A DNA stretch of 64,000 bases, from contig NZ_CP041151.1 in assembly GCF_006494715.1 (NCBI RefSeq), positions 3,224,001-3,288,000 of the forward strand, read 5' to 3'. Below the pieces are notes generated by a model, which did no database searches, was not told the origin of the DNA, and worked only from the letters and a program-made list of their open reading frames with translations. Shown here piece after piece: positions 17,987 through 27,970 of this stretch (the first letter of the stretch is position 1; each line of letters begins with the position of its first letter). The DNA is from Shewanella sp. SNU WT4 (GTDB lineage Bacteria; Pseudomonadota; Gammaproteobacteria; Enterobacterales; Shewanellaceae). The position numbers and the translations under genes were made by a program.

Positions 17987-20017
17987 ATGAAACCATGGAT
18001 ATCCCTCATCTTAACGGGTAGTTGTTTACTGTCATCTTCTGTTTTGGCCGCAGCTAGCGGCGCTGTAACCGTCGACCCCAATGCCGCCTTAAATAAACAC
18101 TTTCATCCGCAAGGTAAGCTGCCAACTGAAACCACACTCAAGCAAAGAGCGGACAATAAAGCCAGTCTGCCGCTTAACGACACCCGAGATTTTGACGAAG
18201 CCAAACGTGGCTTTATCGCCGCCCCAGAATATAAGCAAATCCCAGCCGAAAAAGGTGGGGTGGCTTGGGATATGGGCAGCTACGATTGGTTATTAGAGGG
18301 CAAAGAATTTGACAGCATTCATCCCTCTTTGCAGCGCCAAGCGGTATTAAATATGGCTTATGGTCTTTATGAAGTCATGGCGGATAAAATTTATCAAATT
18401 CGCGGCTTCGATCTTGCCAATATCACCTTTATTAAGAGCGATAACGGCTGGATAGTTTTCGACCCATTAACCGCGAAAGAAACCGCGGCAGCAGCGCTAG
18501 CATTTATCAATCAAACCTTAGGCGAGCGCCCTGTGGTGGCCGTGGTGTATTCACATTCTCATGCCGACCATTTTGGTGGTGTCCGCGGCGTGGTGGATGA
18601 GGCCGATGTTAAATCTGGCAAGGTCAAAGTCATAGCCCCCGAGGGCTTTTTGCAACATGCGGTATCAGAAAACGTCTATGCGGGTAATGCTATGACCCGC
18701 CGCATGTTTTTCCAATACGGCGTATTACTGCCGCGCAGTCCATTTGGTCATGTCGACCAAGCCATAGGTAAAAATACTGCCGCCGGTAATATTGGCCTCA
18801 TAGCCCCTAACACTACCATCAGTGAGCCATTTGAAACCTTGACTATCGATGGCATTACTATGGAGTTTCAAAATACACCGGGCACAGAAGCGCCCGTGGA
18901 AATGAACACTTATTTTCCGCAGATGAATGCATTTTGGGCGGCGGAGAATATCACAGGCACAGTGCATAACATCTATACCCTGCGCGGCGCATTAGTGCGT
19001 GATGCACTGCAATGGTCAAAAGGTATCAACGAAGCCTTGTATCGCTACGGCACCAACGCCGATGTGATGTTTGCATCACACAGCTGGCCACGTTGGGGCA
19101 ATGATCGCATCCAAGAAATCATGCGCGCCCAGCGCGACATTTATGCCAATCTTAATAATGAAGTGCTGCACTTGGCCAACCAAGGCGTCACCATTAATGA
19201 AATCCACAACCAATATAAACCGCCTAAGAGTTTGCAAGATCAATGGGCTGCCCATAGTTATCATGGCTCTGAAGCCCACAATAGCCGCGCGGTCATTAAT
19301 CGCTACTTAGGCTATTGGGATGGTAATCCTGCCACCTTAATTCCATTGTCACCGTCAGACTCAGCGCCCTTATATGTCGAAATGATGGGTGGGAGCGCTA
19401 AAATTTTAGCTAAAGGTCAAGAGCTGTATGACAAGGGTGACTATAAGCTAGCGCAAGAGATAGTAAATAAGTTGGTATACGCTGAGCCTGATAACCGCCC
19501 GGCTAAAAATTTACTCGCCGATGTGTTTGAGCAAATTGGTTATCAGCAAGAAAGTAGCAGTGTACGGAACAGCTTTTTAGCGGCGGCCTATGAATTACGC
19601 TCTGGTATTCCACAAGGTAATGCGCCCAAAACCGCCAGCCCAGATTTAACTAAGGCCATGTCAACGGACTTATGGTTAGATTTTCTAGGGGTGCGGCTTG
19701 ATAGCAAAAAAGCCGAAGGCAAACAGTTTGTTATTAATCTGATATTGCCTGATGTGCACGAGCAATACGTCATAGAACTTAGCAATGGCACACTCACCAA
19801 TATCAAAGGGGTGCAAGCTAAGGAGCCAGATTTGACCTTAACCATCAAGCGCAGCGATTTAGAAGCGGTCATCATGGCGAGCCAAAGCTTTGACGATCAA
19901 ATCAAGGCGGGCAAGGTAAAACATAGCGGGGAATTGCAACACTTTAAGGATTTACAAAGTTTGATGGTGGCCTTTAGCCCTAACTTTGAACTTATTCCTG
20001 GTACTAAGCAGCCTTAA
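17987..20017 (+). CDS. Alkyl sulfatase (SdsA1/YjcS family)
   Basis: A secreted zinc hydrolase that releases sulfate from alkyl sulfates such as SDS. The start at 17987 opens a signal peptide (MKPWISLILTGSCLLSSSVLA); the open frame extends to 17930 but without signal or ribosome site. The metallo-beta-lactamase motif SHSHADHFGG (two-zinc site) is present, followed by later ligands in FWAAENITGTVHN and FASHSWPRWG. The dimerisation domain (AVINRYLGYWDGNP) and a C-terminal SCP2-like domain (about residues 550-675) complete the family architecture at about 676 residues. Confidence 0.9.
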   Translation: MKPWISLILTGSCLLSSSVLAAASGAVTVDPNAALNKHFHPQGKLPTETTLKQRADNKASLPLNDTRDFDEAKRGFIAAPEYKQIPAEKGGVAWDMGSYDWLLEGKEFDSIHPSLQRQAVLNMAYGLYEVMADKIYQIRGFDLANITFIKSDNGWIVFDPLTAKETAAAALAFINQTLGERPVVAVVYSHSHADHFGGVRGVVDEADVKSGKVKVIAPEGFLQHAVSENVYAGNAMTRRMFFQYGVLLPRSPFGHVDQAIGKNTAAGNIGLIAPNTTISEPFETLTIDGITMEFQNTPGTEAPVEMNTYFPQMNAFWAAENITGTVHNIYTLRGALVRDALQWSKGINEALYRYGTNADVMFASHSWPRWGNDRIQEIMRAQRDIYANLNNEVLHLANQGVTINEIHNQYKPPKSLQDQWAAHSYHGSEAHNSRAVINRYLGYWDGNPATLIPLSPSDSAPLYVEMMGGSAKILAKGQELYDKGDYKLAQEIVNKLVYAEPDNRPAKNLLADVFEQIGYQQESSSVRNSFLAAAYELRSGIPQGNAPKTASPDLTKAMSTDLWLDFLGVRLDSKKAEGKQFVINLILPDVHEQYVIELSNGTLTNIKGVQAKEPDLTLTIKRSDLEAVIMASQSFDDQIKAGKVKHSGELQHFKDLQSLMVAFSPNFELIPGTKQP

Positions 20018-20069
20018 TTTCGGCAGTTCTAATCTCAGCAACAATAAACTCAACAACAATAACCACAGC

Positions 20070-20096
20070 AGAGGTCACTCGATTAGAGTGACCTCT
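20070..20096. terminator. Terminator between alkyl sulfatase and the 192-residue gene
   Basis: Perfect 11-bp stem AGAGGTCACTC / GAGTGACCTCT with a GATTA loop. It reaches into the stop codon (20095-20097) of the convergent gene. Confidence 0.75.
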
Positions 20097-20673
20097 ATTC
20101 CAGCCCAATAACCTGCTCTACGGGTATTTCTAACTCATTATCAATACGCACAAAATGCTGACTTTGACGGCGATACACTGCCGTTAATTGGCCATAATGG
20201 TGTTGCACTTGACCAAAGTGATCACGCCACCGCCACTGCCGCCATTCTTGCTGCGCGACTAAATGCTTAAACTGCTTGAGCCTAAGTGTATCAAGCCGAT
20301 TCACATCGCCAAAATGACTCATCAACCAAGTTTCAAGCGCGAGCACAGTGCGACTATCCCGCGATGGCCACTCTAACGCTTCGATAGATAATGGATCTAC
20401 GCCATACATCTCAGGTTGATTGCCACTGGTGACTATCAAGAAACTATGATTGGCCTGCAAATGGCTATTATTGCCAAGGAAGGGAGTTAACAGGCTCATG
20501 GTTTGCACTATGGCATCTATGGGGATAGTAGGGGATTTTATCCCTAAGATAAGTAAACCGGTTTGAGGCCAGTATTCACAGACTTGTACGTGCCAAGCAT
20601 GGCTACGTAAATAGAGAAGTAAGGGCGCATCATCCGCTAACGCTAGCCCTTGAATATATGCTTGTCTAATCAC
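20095..20673 (-). CDS. Orphan protein, 192 residues
   Basis: I do not recognise this family. It is a soluble, tryptophan- and glutamine-rich protein without signal peptide or membrane helix. The C-terminal third (EWRQWRWRDHFGQVQHHYGQLTAVYRRQSQHFVRIDNELEIPVEQV) has a beta-strand pattern like a small SH3/Tudor-type fold. The N-terminal half alternates hydrophobic strands (LLILGIKSPTIPIDAIVQTMSLL). It sits 78 bp before tdk in the same direction, so co-transcription with tdk is possible. The frame is open and codon use resembles the neighbours. Confidence 0.6.
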   Translation of the reverse strand: MIRQAYIQGLALADDAPLLLYLRSHAWHVQVCEYWPQTGLLILGIKSPTIPIDAIVQTMSLLTPFLGNNSHLQANHSFLIVTSGNQPEMYGVDPLSIEALEWPSRDSRTVLALETWLMSHFGDVNRLDTLRLKQFKHLVAQQEWRQWRWRDHFGQVQHHYGQLTAVYRRQSQHFVRIDNELEIPVEQVIGLE

Positions 20674-20751
20674 CTTGCTATCCTTATTGGTGATGCTCGC
20701 AGGCGACCGGCGAAGAGCGCGCCATCCGTTGGCGCGCTAACTTAATAAAGG

Positions 20752-21342
20752 TTAGCCTTGAATATCGTCCCAAATCAATTCACGAAAATGGTTACGACAC
20801 ACAGACTCATAGCTCTCATTGCCGCCAATGGCCACTTGCTCGCCTTCGCGTAACGCTTTGCCGTTACCATCAAGACGCACCACCATGTTGGCCTTACGGC
20901 CGCAATGACAAATGGTTTTCAATTCGACTAATTTATCGGCCCAAGATAACAAGTATTGGCTACCGACAAACAATTCGCCCCTAAAATCGGTGCGCAGGCC
21001 ATAACACAATACTGGGATATCAAGCTTATCAACCACATAGGCTAATTGGCGCACTTGCTCTTTACTTAAGAACTGGCTCTCATCCACTAACACACAGTGA
21101 ATGTGCTGCTGCTGATGCGACTCGCCAATTAATTTCACTAAATCATCATCGCCACTAAAGACTTGCGCTTCAGACTCGATACCAATTCTGGATGCCACTT
21201 TACCCACGCCATAACGGTTATCTATGGATGCCGTCATCACTAAGGTGTGCATGCCACGTTCGCGGTAATTATAAGATGATTGCAGTAATGATGTAGATTT
21301 ACCGGCATTCATCGCCGAGTAGTAAAAATATAGCTGTGCCAA
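20752..21342 (-). CDS. tdk: Thymidine kinase
   Basis: Salvage enzyme that phosphorylates thymidine with ATP. At 196 residues it is normal for the type II family. The Walker A is [10 protein letters not shown] and the catalytic region is [10 protein letters not shown]. Zinc-ribbon cysteines occur in CHCGRK and near VCRNH. The C-terminal lasso region YESVCRNHF completes the site. Confidence 0.96.
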   Translation of the reverse strand: MAQLYFYYSAMNAGKSTSLLQSSYNYRERGMHTLVMTASIDNRYGVGKVASRIGIESEAQVFSGDDDLVKLIGESHQQQHIHCVLVDESQFLSKEQVRQLAYVVDKLDIPVLCYGLRTDFRGELFVGSQYLLSWADKLVELKTICHCGRKANMVVRLDGNGKALREGEQVAIGGNESYESVCRNHFRELIWDDIQG

Positions 21343-21630
21343 TGGCCGACTCCTCTCGCTCTAATGCCCTATTGTAACCACAAGCCTGCAATAAATCATC
21401 CGCGTTAATGACTAGCTATTTCACGATATTGACCATCTTTTTATTGCCAGAACATGCATAAATCAAACCTTCTTGAATTCGCACAAGCAAAACAACAAGA
21501 TGCGACAGCTGATTACATAATTAACATTAACGAGTTACCGTGTTAACCTCACTAAGCACCGACAAATAAGAGTGCGACACATAAATCTTATGCTGTCTTA
21601 AAAAAAATCATAGAACGGAAGTATACTCTC

Positions 21631-23766
21631 ATGCATAAAACCTTGATTGCGCTAGCCATAGGCGCAGCGTTAAGCCTTACTGCTTGCCAAGTAAACCAAG
21701 CCAATTCACCCGCACAGGTGCAACAAATGCAGCAAAACCCACTCCTTCAAGTCAGTCACTTGCAATACCAAGCGCCGGACTTTAGCCAAATTAACGATGA
21801 GCATTTCGCTCCGGCCTTAACTCAAGGCATGGCAGAGCAATATGCAGAAATTCTGACTATTGCCAACAATCCAGCAGCGCCAACCTTTGACAATACCTTA
21901 GTGGCGATGGAGCGCAGCGGCGCCCTATTAACTCGCGCTTCCGCGGTGTTTTATAACTTAGCCGGTTCCAACACTAATGATGTCTTGCGCCAAGTGCAAT
22001 CTGACATGGCGCCCAAAATGGCCGCGCATTCTGACAATATCAATCTCAACCCTGAACTCTTTGCGCGGATTGAAACTCTGTACCATCAGCGTTTAAGTTC
22101 TGGATTAACCCCTGAGAAAATTCGCTTAGTTGAGGTCTATCATCAGAATTTTGTATTGGCGGGCGCCAAACTGAATGAAGAGCAAAAGCTTAAAATACGT
22201 GAGCTCAATAAAGAGCATTCCAGTCTCACCAATGAATTTGGCCAACGCATTATGCGCGGCAGTAAAAGTGCGGCTGTATTAGTGACTGATAAGAATTTGC
22301 TCGCAGGTTTAACTGATGCACAAATTCGCGCGGCAGCAGCCGATGCTAAAGCCGCTGGCTTTGATGGCCAATATCAGCTGCAAATCACCAACACCACGCG
22401 CCAACCTATATTGGCAAACCTTGATAACCGCGAGTTACGCCAGCAAATTTGGCAAGCATCGGCCGAGCGCGGTTTAAGTGGTGATGATGAAACCGCATCT
22501 ATAGTGTCACGCTTGGCGCAGTTACGCAGCGAGCGCGCGCAGTTACTGGGCTTTGATAATTGGGCCAGTTACCGCTTAGCGCCGCAAATGGCTAAAACGC
22601 CAGAAGCTGTGTATTCCATGTTTGGCTCTATGGTGCCGGCGGTAGTAGCTAATACCAAGCAAGAAGCCGCTGCCATTCAAGCCATGATAAAAAGCACAGG
22701 TGGCGATTTCACCCTCAAGCCATGGGACTGGGAATACTATGGCGAAAAAGTGCGTCAACAGCAGTTTGATCTCGACGAAGCCAGTATCAAGCCTTACTTT
22801 GAGTTCGAGCGGGTATTAACCGATGGCGTGTTCTTCACCTTAGAGCAACTCTACGGTGTCACTATGCAGCCAAGACCGGATTTACCTGTGTATCATCCTG
22901 ACGTGAAAGCCTATGAGATGTTTGATAGCGATGGCACTAGCATGGCGATTTTCTATGCCGATTACTTTGCCCGTGAAGGCAAGCGTGGCGGCGCATGGAT
23001 GAGTTCATTCGTGAATCAATCAAGCTTATTAGGTAATAAGCCTGTGGTAGTTAACGTGATGAACATTAAGAAAGCGCCGGACGGTGAGCCGACCTTTGTT
23101 AGCTATGATGAAGTCAGTACCATGTTCCACGAAATGGGTCATGGCACCCATGGTATGTTCTCTAAAGTGACTTACCCAAGTTTATCGGGCACAGCGGTAT
23201 CACGCGACTTCGTAGAGTTTCCATCGACCTTTGAAGAAGATTGGTCAGCGCATCCTAAGGTACTTGCTAATTACGCTAAGCACTATCAGACCGGTGAACC
23301 TCTGCCAGCTGAGTTGTTAGAAAAACTCTTAGCTTCACGCAGCTTTAACCAAGGCTTTGATACCTTAGAGTATATGGCCGCCGCCTTAGTGGATATGGAG
23401 TGGCACTCACTGCCAGCGGATGCGCCGCTGCAAGATGTCGCGAGCTTTGAAGCCAATGCCCTTAAAAAGCACGGTTTAGCCATTGAAGCCGTGCCGCCAC
23501 GTTATCGCTCAGCCTTTTTCGCCCACACCTTCGCCGGAGGCTATAGCGCCAGCTATTACGCTTATATGTGGAGTGAGATTTTAGCGGCCGATGCGTTTGC
23601 CTATGTGCAAACCCAAGGCGGTTTGAATCGCGATATCGGCATGAAGTTTCGTAAAACTATTCGAGAAGTCGGTAACTCAGTAGCGCCCATGGAAGCTTAT
23701 CAAAACTTCCGCGGCCAAGCGCCAACCACACAAGGGATACTTGAGCGCCGCGGCCTGACCCAATAA
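21631..23766 (+). CDS. dcp: Peptidyl-dipeptidase, M3 family, as a lipoprotein
   Basis: Zinc metallopeptidase related to E. coli Dcp that removes C-terminal dipeptides. The zinc motif HEMGH is in STMFHEMGHGTHG, with the third ligand Glu in VEFPSTFEEDW. Here the protein (711 residues) carries an N-terminal lipoprotein signal (MHKTLIALAIGAALSLTAC; LTAC lipobox), so it should be anchored in the periplasm, unlike cytosolic oligopeptidase A. The ATG is preceded by GGAAG about nine nucleotides upstream. Confidence 0.92.
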   Translation: MHKTLIALAIGAALSLTACQVNQANSPAQVQQMQQNPLLQVSHLQYQAPDFSQINDEHFAPALTQGMAEQYAEILTIANNPAAPTFDNTLVAMERSGALLTRASAVFYNLAGSNTNDVLRQVQSDMAPKMAAHSDNINLNPELFARIETLYHQRLSSGLTPEKIRLVEVYHQNFVLAGAKLNEEQKLKIRELNKEHSSLTNEFGQRIMRGSKSAAVLVTDKNLLAGLTDAQIRAAAADAKAAGFDGQYQLQITNTTRQPILANLDNRELRQQIWQASAERGLSGDDETASIVSRLAQLRSERAQLLGFDNWASYRLAPQMAKTPEAVYSMFGSMVPAVVANTKQEAAAIQAMIKSTGGDFTLKPWDWEYYGEKVRQQQFDLDEASIKPYFEFERVLTDGVFFTLEQLYGVTMQPRPDLPVYHPDVKAYEMFDSDGTSMAIFYADYFAREGKRGGAWMSSFVNQSSLLGNKPVVVNVMNIKKAPDGEPTFVSYDEVSTMFHEMGHGTHGMFSKVTYPSLSGTAVSRDFVEFPSTFEEDWSAHPKVLANYAKHYQTGEPLPAELLEKLLASRSFNQGFDTLEYMAAALVDMEWHSLPADAPLQDVASFEANALKKHGLAIEAVPPRYRSAFFAHTFAGGYSASYYAYMWSEILAADAFAYVQTQGGLNRDIGMKFRKTIREVGNSVAPMEAYQNFRGQAPTTQGILERRGLTQ

Positions 23767-23809
23767 AGGGAAAGACACAGATAGCGCTCATCAGTAACCA
23801 GCACCCATA

Positions 23810-23839
23810 AAAAAACGCAACCTCAGAGTTGCGTTTTTA
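23810..23839. terminator. Bidirectional terminator after dcp
   Basis: AAAAACGCAAC / GTTGCGTTTTT, 11-bp stem with a CTCAGA loop, between the convergent dcp and lysW-like genes. Confidence 0.9.
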
Positions 23840-23891
23840 TTGAAAGCGTTGAGCAGTGATTACGGCTTGAATCGTGTTCTAAACCAAGCGC

Positions 23892-25454
23892 TTAACTGCG
23901 ACCTACCTTAATTTTAAGGGCAATCACACTCAAGACAAACAAGACGCTACAAGTGGCAAAACCCGCCGCCACAGATTCAGTGAAACCAAGTACGGTATAA
24001 CCTATCATGCTGATCACAGCCACTATCAGCGCATAAGGCAACTGAGTCACTACGTGATCAATATGATGACAACCCGCGCCTGTGGACGACAAAATCGTGG
24101 TATCAGAAATCGGTGAACAATGATCGCCAAACACGGCGCCCGCTAACACTGAGGCTAACATAGGTAGCATCATGCTCACATGGCTACCCATGGCCATATC
24201 GGCGGCAATTGGCAACATAATGCCAAAGGTGCCCCAGCTAGTGCCAGTAGCAAAAGCGGTTAAGCCTGCCAATACAAACATTACTGCTGGCAACATGGCA
24301 AATGGAATATTGCCATTAGCTAAGCTTGCCATGTACTTACCTGTTTCTAACTGACCAATTACGCCAGCAATAGTCCAAGCGAACAGTAAGATATAAATTG
24401 CAGGCAGCATAGACAGCGCGCCTTGAGTCATACCCTTAAGCACTAACTTGGTATCTACCTTCTGCATCATCACGCCAATCAGAGTGACCACAAAACCAAA
24501 ACAGGCACCAAAGAATAACGATGAACTTACTGAAGTATTTTCAAAGGCTTTGATGATATCAAAAGCTATACCTTTTTCAGTCAATACGTCGGCGCCAGAG
24601 CTCACCATAAAATACAAGGTGGCGGCAACTAATGAGCCAATAGGTAAGAATAACCCCAGTACTTTACCGGTATCTGCCTCAGGTAAATCCATATTGGCGC
24701 CTGGCGGCGTACCTTTGCTTTCATCCCACAGCTCACCTTTTTGTGCCAGCTGCTCATGGCGACGCATAGGGCCGATATCTAGGCCAAACATGGCCACACA
24801 AATCAGCAGTAACAAGGCGAAAATGGCGTAGAAGTTCATTGGTATCATTTGGATAAAGATACTTAAATGACCAGAATCGGCAATGCCATGAGTCGTTAAA
24901 ATACCGCCAATCAAGGCAATAATATAAGCGCCCCAGCTAGACACAGGCGAAATCACGCACACAGGCGCCGCAGTAGAATCAAGCAGATAGGCTAATTTAG
25001 CCCGCGACACATAATAACGGTCAGTTAACGGACGACACACACTACCCACGACCAGTGAGTTGAAGTAGTCATCAATAAACACCACACAGCCTAGCAATAT
25101 GGTTAATAATTTGGCGTCACGTTTGCTGCGAATACGCGCGCGCGCCCAATCAGCAAAGGCGCGAGCGGCGCCACTGACAGTAATCAATGCGGTGATCATG
25201 CCAAGCAGAACTAAGAAGCCCAGAATATATAAATTCCAGCTGTTGAATGCGCCATCAACCCATACCAGCGCAGTAACTTTACTCGCAAGATAACTGGCAC
25301 TGGTCAGAGGGGTGAAATCGGTGAGCAGTAAGCTGCCCAAGATAATACCCACACCAAGGGAAACTAATACTCTGCGGGTAATTACCGCCAGTAAGATTGC
25401 AACCACAGGAGGCAAAAGTGAAAGTGCCGAATCGGCATAAGTTAATACTGTCAT
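23892..25454 (-). CDS. lysW: NhaC-family transporter, probable lysine importer LysW
   Basis: A 520-residue polytopic inner-membrane protein of the Na+/H+ antiporter NhaC superfamily (PF03553-like), with about 11-12 helices. Conserved segments include VFIDDYFNSLVVGS, FATGTSWGTFGIMLPIAADMA and GDHCSPISDTTILSSTGAGCHH. The usual annotation is Na+/H+ antiporter. The upstream leader contains a lysine riboswitch, and the NhaC branch under such control in Shewanella and Vibrio has been assigned as the lysine transporter LysW, so lysine uptake is the more likely job. The start is taken at 25454 (MTVLTYADSALSLLPP); the frame continues to 25511, but those residues look like leader. Confidence 0.85.
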   Translation of the reverse strand: MTVLTYADSALSLLPPVVAILLAVITRRVLVSLGVGIILGSLLLTDFTPLTSASYLASKVTALVWVDGAFNSWNLYILGFLVLLGMITALITVSGAARAFADWARARIRSKRDAKLLTILLGCVVFIDDYFNSLVVGSVCRPLTDRYYVSRAKLAYLLDSTAAPVCVISPVSSWGAYIIALIGGILTTHGIADSGHLSIFIQMIPMNFYAIFALLLLICVAMFGLDIGPMRRHEQLAQKGELWDESKGTPPGANMDLPEADTGKVLGLFLPIGSLVAATLYFMVSSGADVLTEKGIAFDIIKAFENTSVSSSLFFGACFGFVVTLIGVMMQKVDTKLVLKGMTQGALSMLPAIYILLFAWTIAGVIGQLETGKYMASLANGNIPFAMLPAVMFVLAGLTAFATGTSWGTFGIMLPIAADMAMGSHVSMMLPMLASVLAGAVFGDHCSPISDTTILSSTGAGCHHIDHVVTQLPYALIVAVISMIGYTVLGFTESVAAGFATCSVLFVLSVIALKIKVGRS

Positions 25455-25565
25455 TATTATTGTCTTCGCTGAATACGAATGGAGGCAACTGAACTGGTGA
25501 CACAGTATCACTCAAATAATCGGGATGATTATGAGTGATCAAACACCTGTCCTATCAATAGCGCT

Positions 25566-25755
25566 CCATAGTAAATAAACCCCGTCACCCTGACAGGAAT
25601 ACTATGGCAGTGTTGCTCCTTTCGGACACAACCCCAGCAGCCGACCTTGATGAGTACAACTACTTCGGCGCTAACTCCTTTTATGAACACTCTTAGGCAT
25701 CACCCTAATGTTCACTACTTTTAGCTAGCGCAACCTCTACTTCAAAGGACGTCTG
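25566..25755 (-). promoter_or_regulatory. Lysine riboswitch (L box) upstream of lysW
   Basis: Read on the minus strand, the leader has the conserved lysine-aptamer segments in order. They are AGAGG at 25738-25734 followed by GCGCTAGCT, an AGTA turn, and a nested TGAACA...TGTTCA arm. AGTTAGCGCCGAAG then closes P2 and brings the conserved GCCGAAG. Next come GGTCGGCTGCTGGGG, TGTCCGAAAGGA (P5) and CTGCCATAGTA. The 3' segment CCATAGTA (25607-25600) can instead pair with TACTATGG (25573-25566), a plausible expression platform that controls the downstream gene in response to lysine. The mechanism (attenuation or translation block) cannot be fixed by eye. Confidence 0.88.
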
Positions 25756-25783
25756 AAAAACGACGTGACGCACATAAAAACAT

Positions 25784-25817
25784 AAGCGGTATTGCAATTG
25801 CTAACCCAATACCGCTT
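25784..25817 (-). terminator. Terminator of etfA
   Basis: Inverted repeat AAGCGGTATTG (25784-25794) / CAATACCGCTT (25807-25817). On the minus strand the stem is followed by ATGTTTTTATG, just past the etfA stop. Confidence 0.75.
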
Positions 25818-25837
25818 AACGTGACTAATGTCACAGA

Positions 25838-26764
25838 TTAAATGGAATTAATCAACTCAGGGATAGCTTCAAACAAGTCAGCGGTTAATCCGTAATCAGC
25901 CACTTGAAAAATCGGCGCGTCGGCATCTTTGTTGATGGCAACTATCACTTTTGAGTCTTTCATACCGGCTAAATGCTGAATTGCACCCGAAATACCGACA
26001 GCAATATAGAGGCTTGGCGCCACAATTTTACCGGTTTGACCGACTTGTAAATCGTTAGGCACAAAACCCGCATCCACGGCCGCGCGCGAGGCACCGAGCG
26101 CCGCCCCTAACTTATCGGCCAATTGCTCAAGCAAAGCAAAGTTCTCACGACTACCCACACCGCGTCCACCAGAGACCACTATGTTGGCACTAGCAAGTTC
26201 TGGGCGGCTTGACACTGTTAATTCCTGGGATAACCACTGACTCATAGGCGCAAACACTTTATCAAGCGCTTGAATAGGCGCTTGGCTATCTTGGCTCGCA
26301 CTGGCAGCAAACGCACTAGCGCGCACAGTAATGACGTTGACGGCGTCCAAGCTTTTAACTGTCGCTAAGGCATTACCCGCATAAATTGGACGCACGAAGG
26401 TATCTTTATCAAGCACTTCGATAATTTCAGACACTTGCGCGACATCCAGTAACGCCGCCACTCGAGGTAAACAGTCTTTGGCTATGCTAGACGCTGATGC
26501 CACTATGTGAGTGTAATTCGCGGCGATATCGACAATTAACTTACTAAGGTTTTCAGGTAATTGCTTTGCGTAAACGGCGTTATCGGCCACTAACACTTGC
26601 GCAGTGCCCACCAATTTCGCAGCATATTTAGCCACTTCGCTACATTCAAAGCCTGCGACTAATACATGGATATCTGCGCCCATGGCTTTAGCGGCGGTTA
26701 AGGCTTTGGCGGTATCGGCTTTGAGCGAGACGTTATCATGTTCTGCTATCAGGAGTATGGCCAT
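25838..26764 (-). CDS. etfA: Electron transfer flavoprotein alpha subunit
   Basis: 308 residues, the usual size. With EtfB it forms the FAD-containing ETF heterodimer that takes electrons from acyl-CoA dehydrogenases to ETF:quinone oxidoreductase. The FAD-binding C-terminal domain shows [33 protein letters not shown] and [17 protein letters not shown]. It starts directly after etfB with no spacer, an etfBA operon. Confidence 0.97.
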   Translation of the reverse strand: MAILLIAEHDNVSLKADTAKALTAAKAMGADIHVLVAGFECSEVAKYAAKLVGTAQVLVADNAVYAKQLPENLSKLIVDIAANYTHIVASASSIAKDCLPRVAALLDVAQVSEIIEVLDKDTFVRPIYAGNALATVKSLDAVNVITVRASAFAASASQDSQAPIQALDKVFAPMSQWLSQELTVSSRPELASANIVVSGGRGVGSRENFALLEQLADKLGAALGASRAAVDAGFVPNDLQVGQTGKIVAPSLYIAVGISGAIQHLAGMKDSKVIVAINKDADAPIFQVADYGLTADLFEAIPELINSI

Positions 26765-27514
26765 TTAGATCACCTTTGCTTCATGCTTTAATTTTTCCAC
26801 CAGCTCAGCCACCGAGCTTAGCATTACGCCTGCTTGTCTTTGGGCTGGCGCCTTTACATTAATCACTTGCTGATGAGCTTTTAAGGTCACCCCAAGAGCC
26901 TCAAGGCTAAACACGTCAAGCACCTTACGCTTAGCTTTCATAATATCGGGTAATTTGGCATATCTTGGCTCATTTAAGCGTAAATCCGCTGACACTACGG
27001 CCGGCAATGGCAGACTCAGATGCTGCAAGCCACCATCGATTTCACGAGTTACCAATAATTGCCCACCTTCATGTTTAACCACAGAGGCAAAACAAGCTTG
27101 AGGAATATCTAATAAGGCCGCGACCATTTGCGCCGTTTGATTATTGTCGCCATCAATGGATTGCTTACCTAATAACAGTAAGTCGGCACGCTCTTGTTGC
27201 TGCACTGCCACTAAACATTTGGCGATATCGATTGGTAATAAAGTATCTAGTGCTTCTACATGAATACCGCGATCAGCGCCTAAAGCCATGGCGGAGCGAA
27301 TTTGTTCTTGGCACGCTTTATCACCGACAGTGACTACGACGACTTCCGTCGCAACGCCAGCTTCTTTTAAACGTACAGCCTCTTCAACCGCTATTTCACA
27401 AAATGGGTTCATGGCCATTTTTAAGTGATTGGTATCAACGCCTGAGCCGTCACTTAAGACTCTTACTTTGACGTTTGAATCCACCACACGCTTAATCGGC
27501 ACCAAAATTTTCAT
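26765..27514 (-). CDS. etfB: Electron transfer flavoprotein beta subunit
   Basis: 249 residues. It binds AMP and packs against EtfA. Typical sequences are the MKILVPIKRVVD start, MNPFCEIAVEEAVRLKE, GKQSIDGDNNQTAQMVAALL and the recognition-loop region VSADLRLNEPRYAKLPDIMKAKRK. First gene of etfBA, preceded by GGATGAAC before the ATG. Confidence 0.97.
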   Translation of the reverse strand: MKILVPIKRVVDSNVKVRVLSDGSGVDTNHLKMAMNPFCEIAVEEAVRLKEAGVATEVVVVTVGDKACQEQIRSAMALGADRGIHVEALDTLLPIDIAKCLVAVQQQERADLLLLGKQSIDGDNNQTAQMVAALLDIPQACFASVVKHEGGQLLVTREIDGGLQHLSLPLPAVVSADLRLNEPRYAKLPDIMKAKRKVLDVFSLEALGVTLKAHQQVINVKAPAQRQAGVMLSSVAELVEKLKHEAKVI

Positions 27515-27970
27515 GGTTCATCCTTTATTGTGCTTTAAAAAAGTTCCAGCAAAGCTTTGCTATGCCTGTTCTATCTATGAGTATCACTTTACGCATTGTT
27601 GACGTTAACGTCAACTAGAGTTAACAAGATGTTAATTTGCAATATTCGCCACTGAGATAAACCAAGAGATAAAAAAGAAATGATGACTTAATAATAAATT
27701 AAGTCATTTTTAGAGTGACCTTAGCCACTTTTTGATGAAAGCTTATTCAGGATTTAAATAGCCAAATTCAGCAGATGTGACTCATTGATGCCTTAAAATA
27801 ATCTTATTTAGCGTATTTAATGATAGCATTCCTGCAATAACGCCGACTTTTTATAATTTATTATCTTTTTTTTATGTTTTTAATTAAGTTTTATTTGATT
27901 ACTATCTTATAAGTTTCTATTATTTACCCAGTTGTTATAATCATAAATAAATGAATTGAGTGGAAAACCT
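27515..27970. other. AT-rich divergent control region between etfB and hns
   Basis: 456 bp with no gene. It is rich in A/T tracts (for example around 27850-27900), the kind of curved DNA H-NS binds, which would allow autoregulation of hns. It contains the palindrome at 27683-27707. No clear PsrA or FadR site was recognised for etfBA. Confidence 0.55.
27683..27707. promoter_or_regulatory. Perfect palindrome between etfB and hns
   Basis: ATGACTTAAT / ATTAAGTCAT with a 5-nt AATAA spacer. T runs lie after it on the plus strand and A runs before it, so it could be an operator or a bidirectional terminator of a short unseen RNA. Confidence 0.4.
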
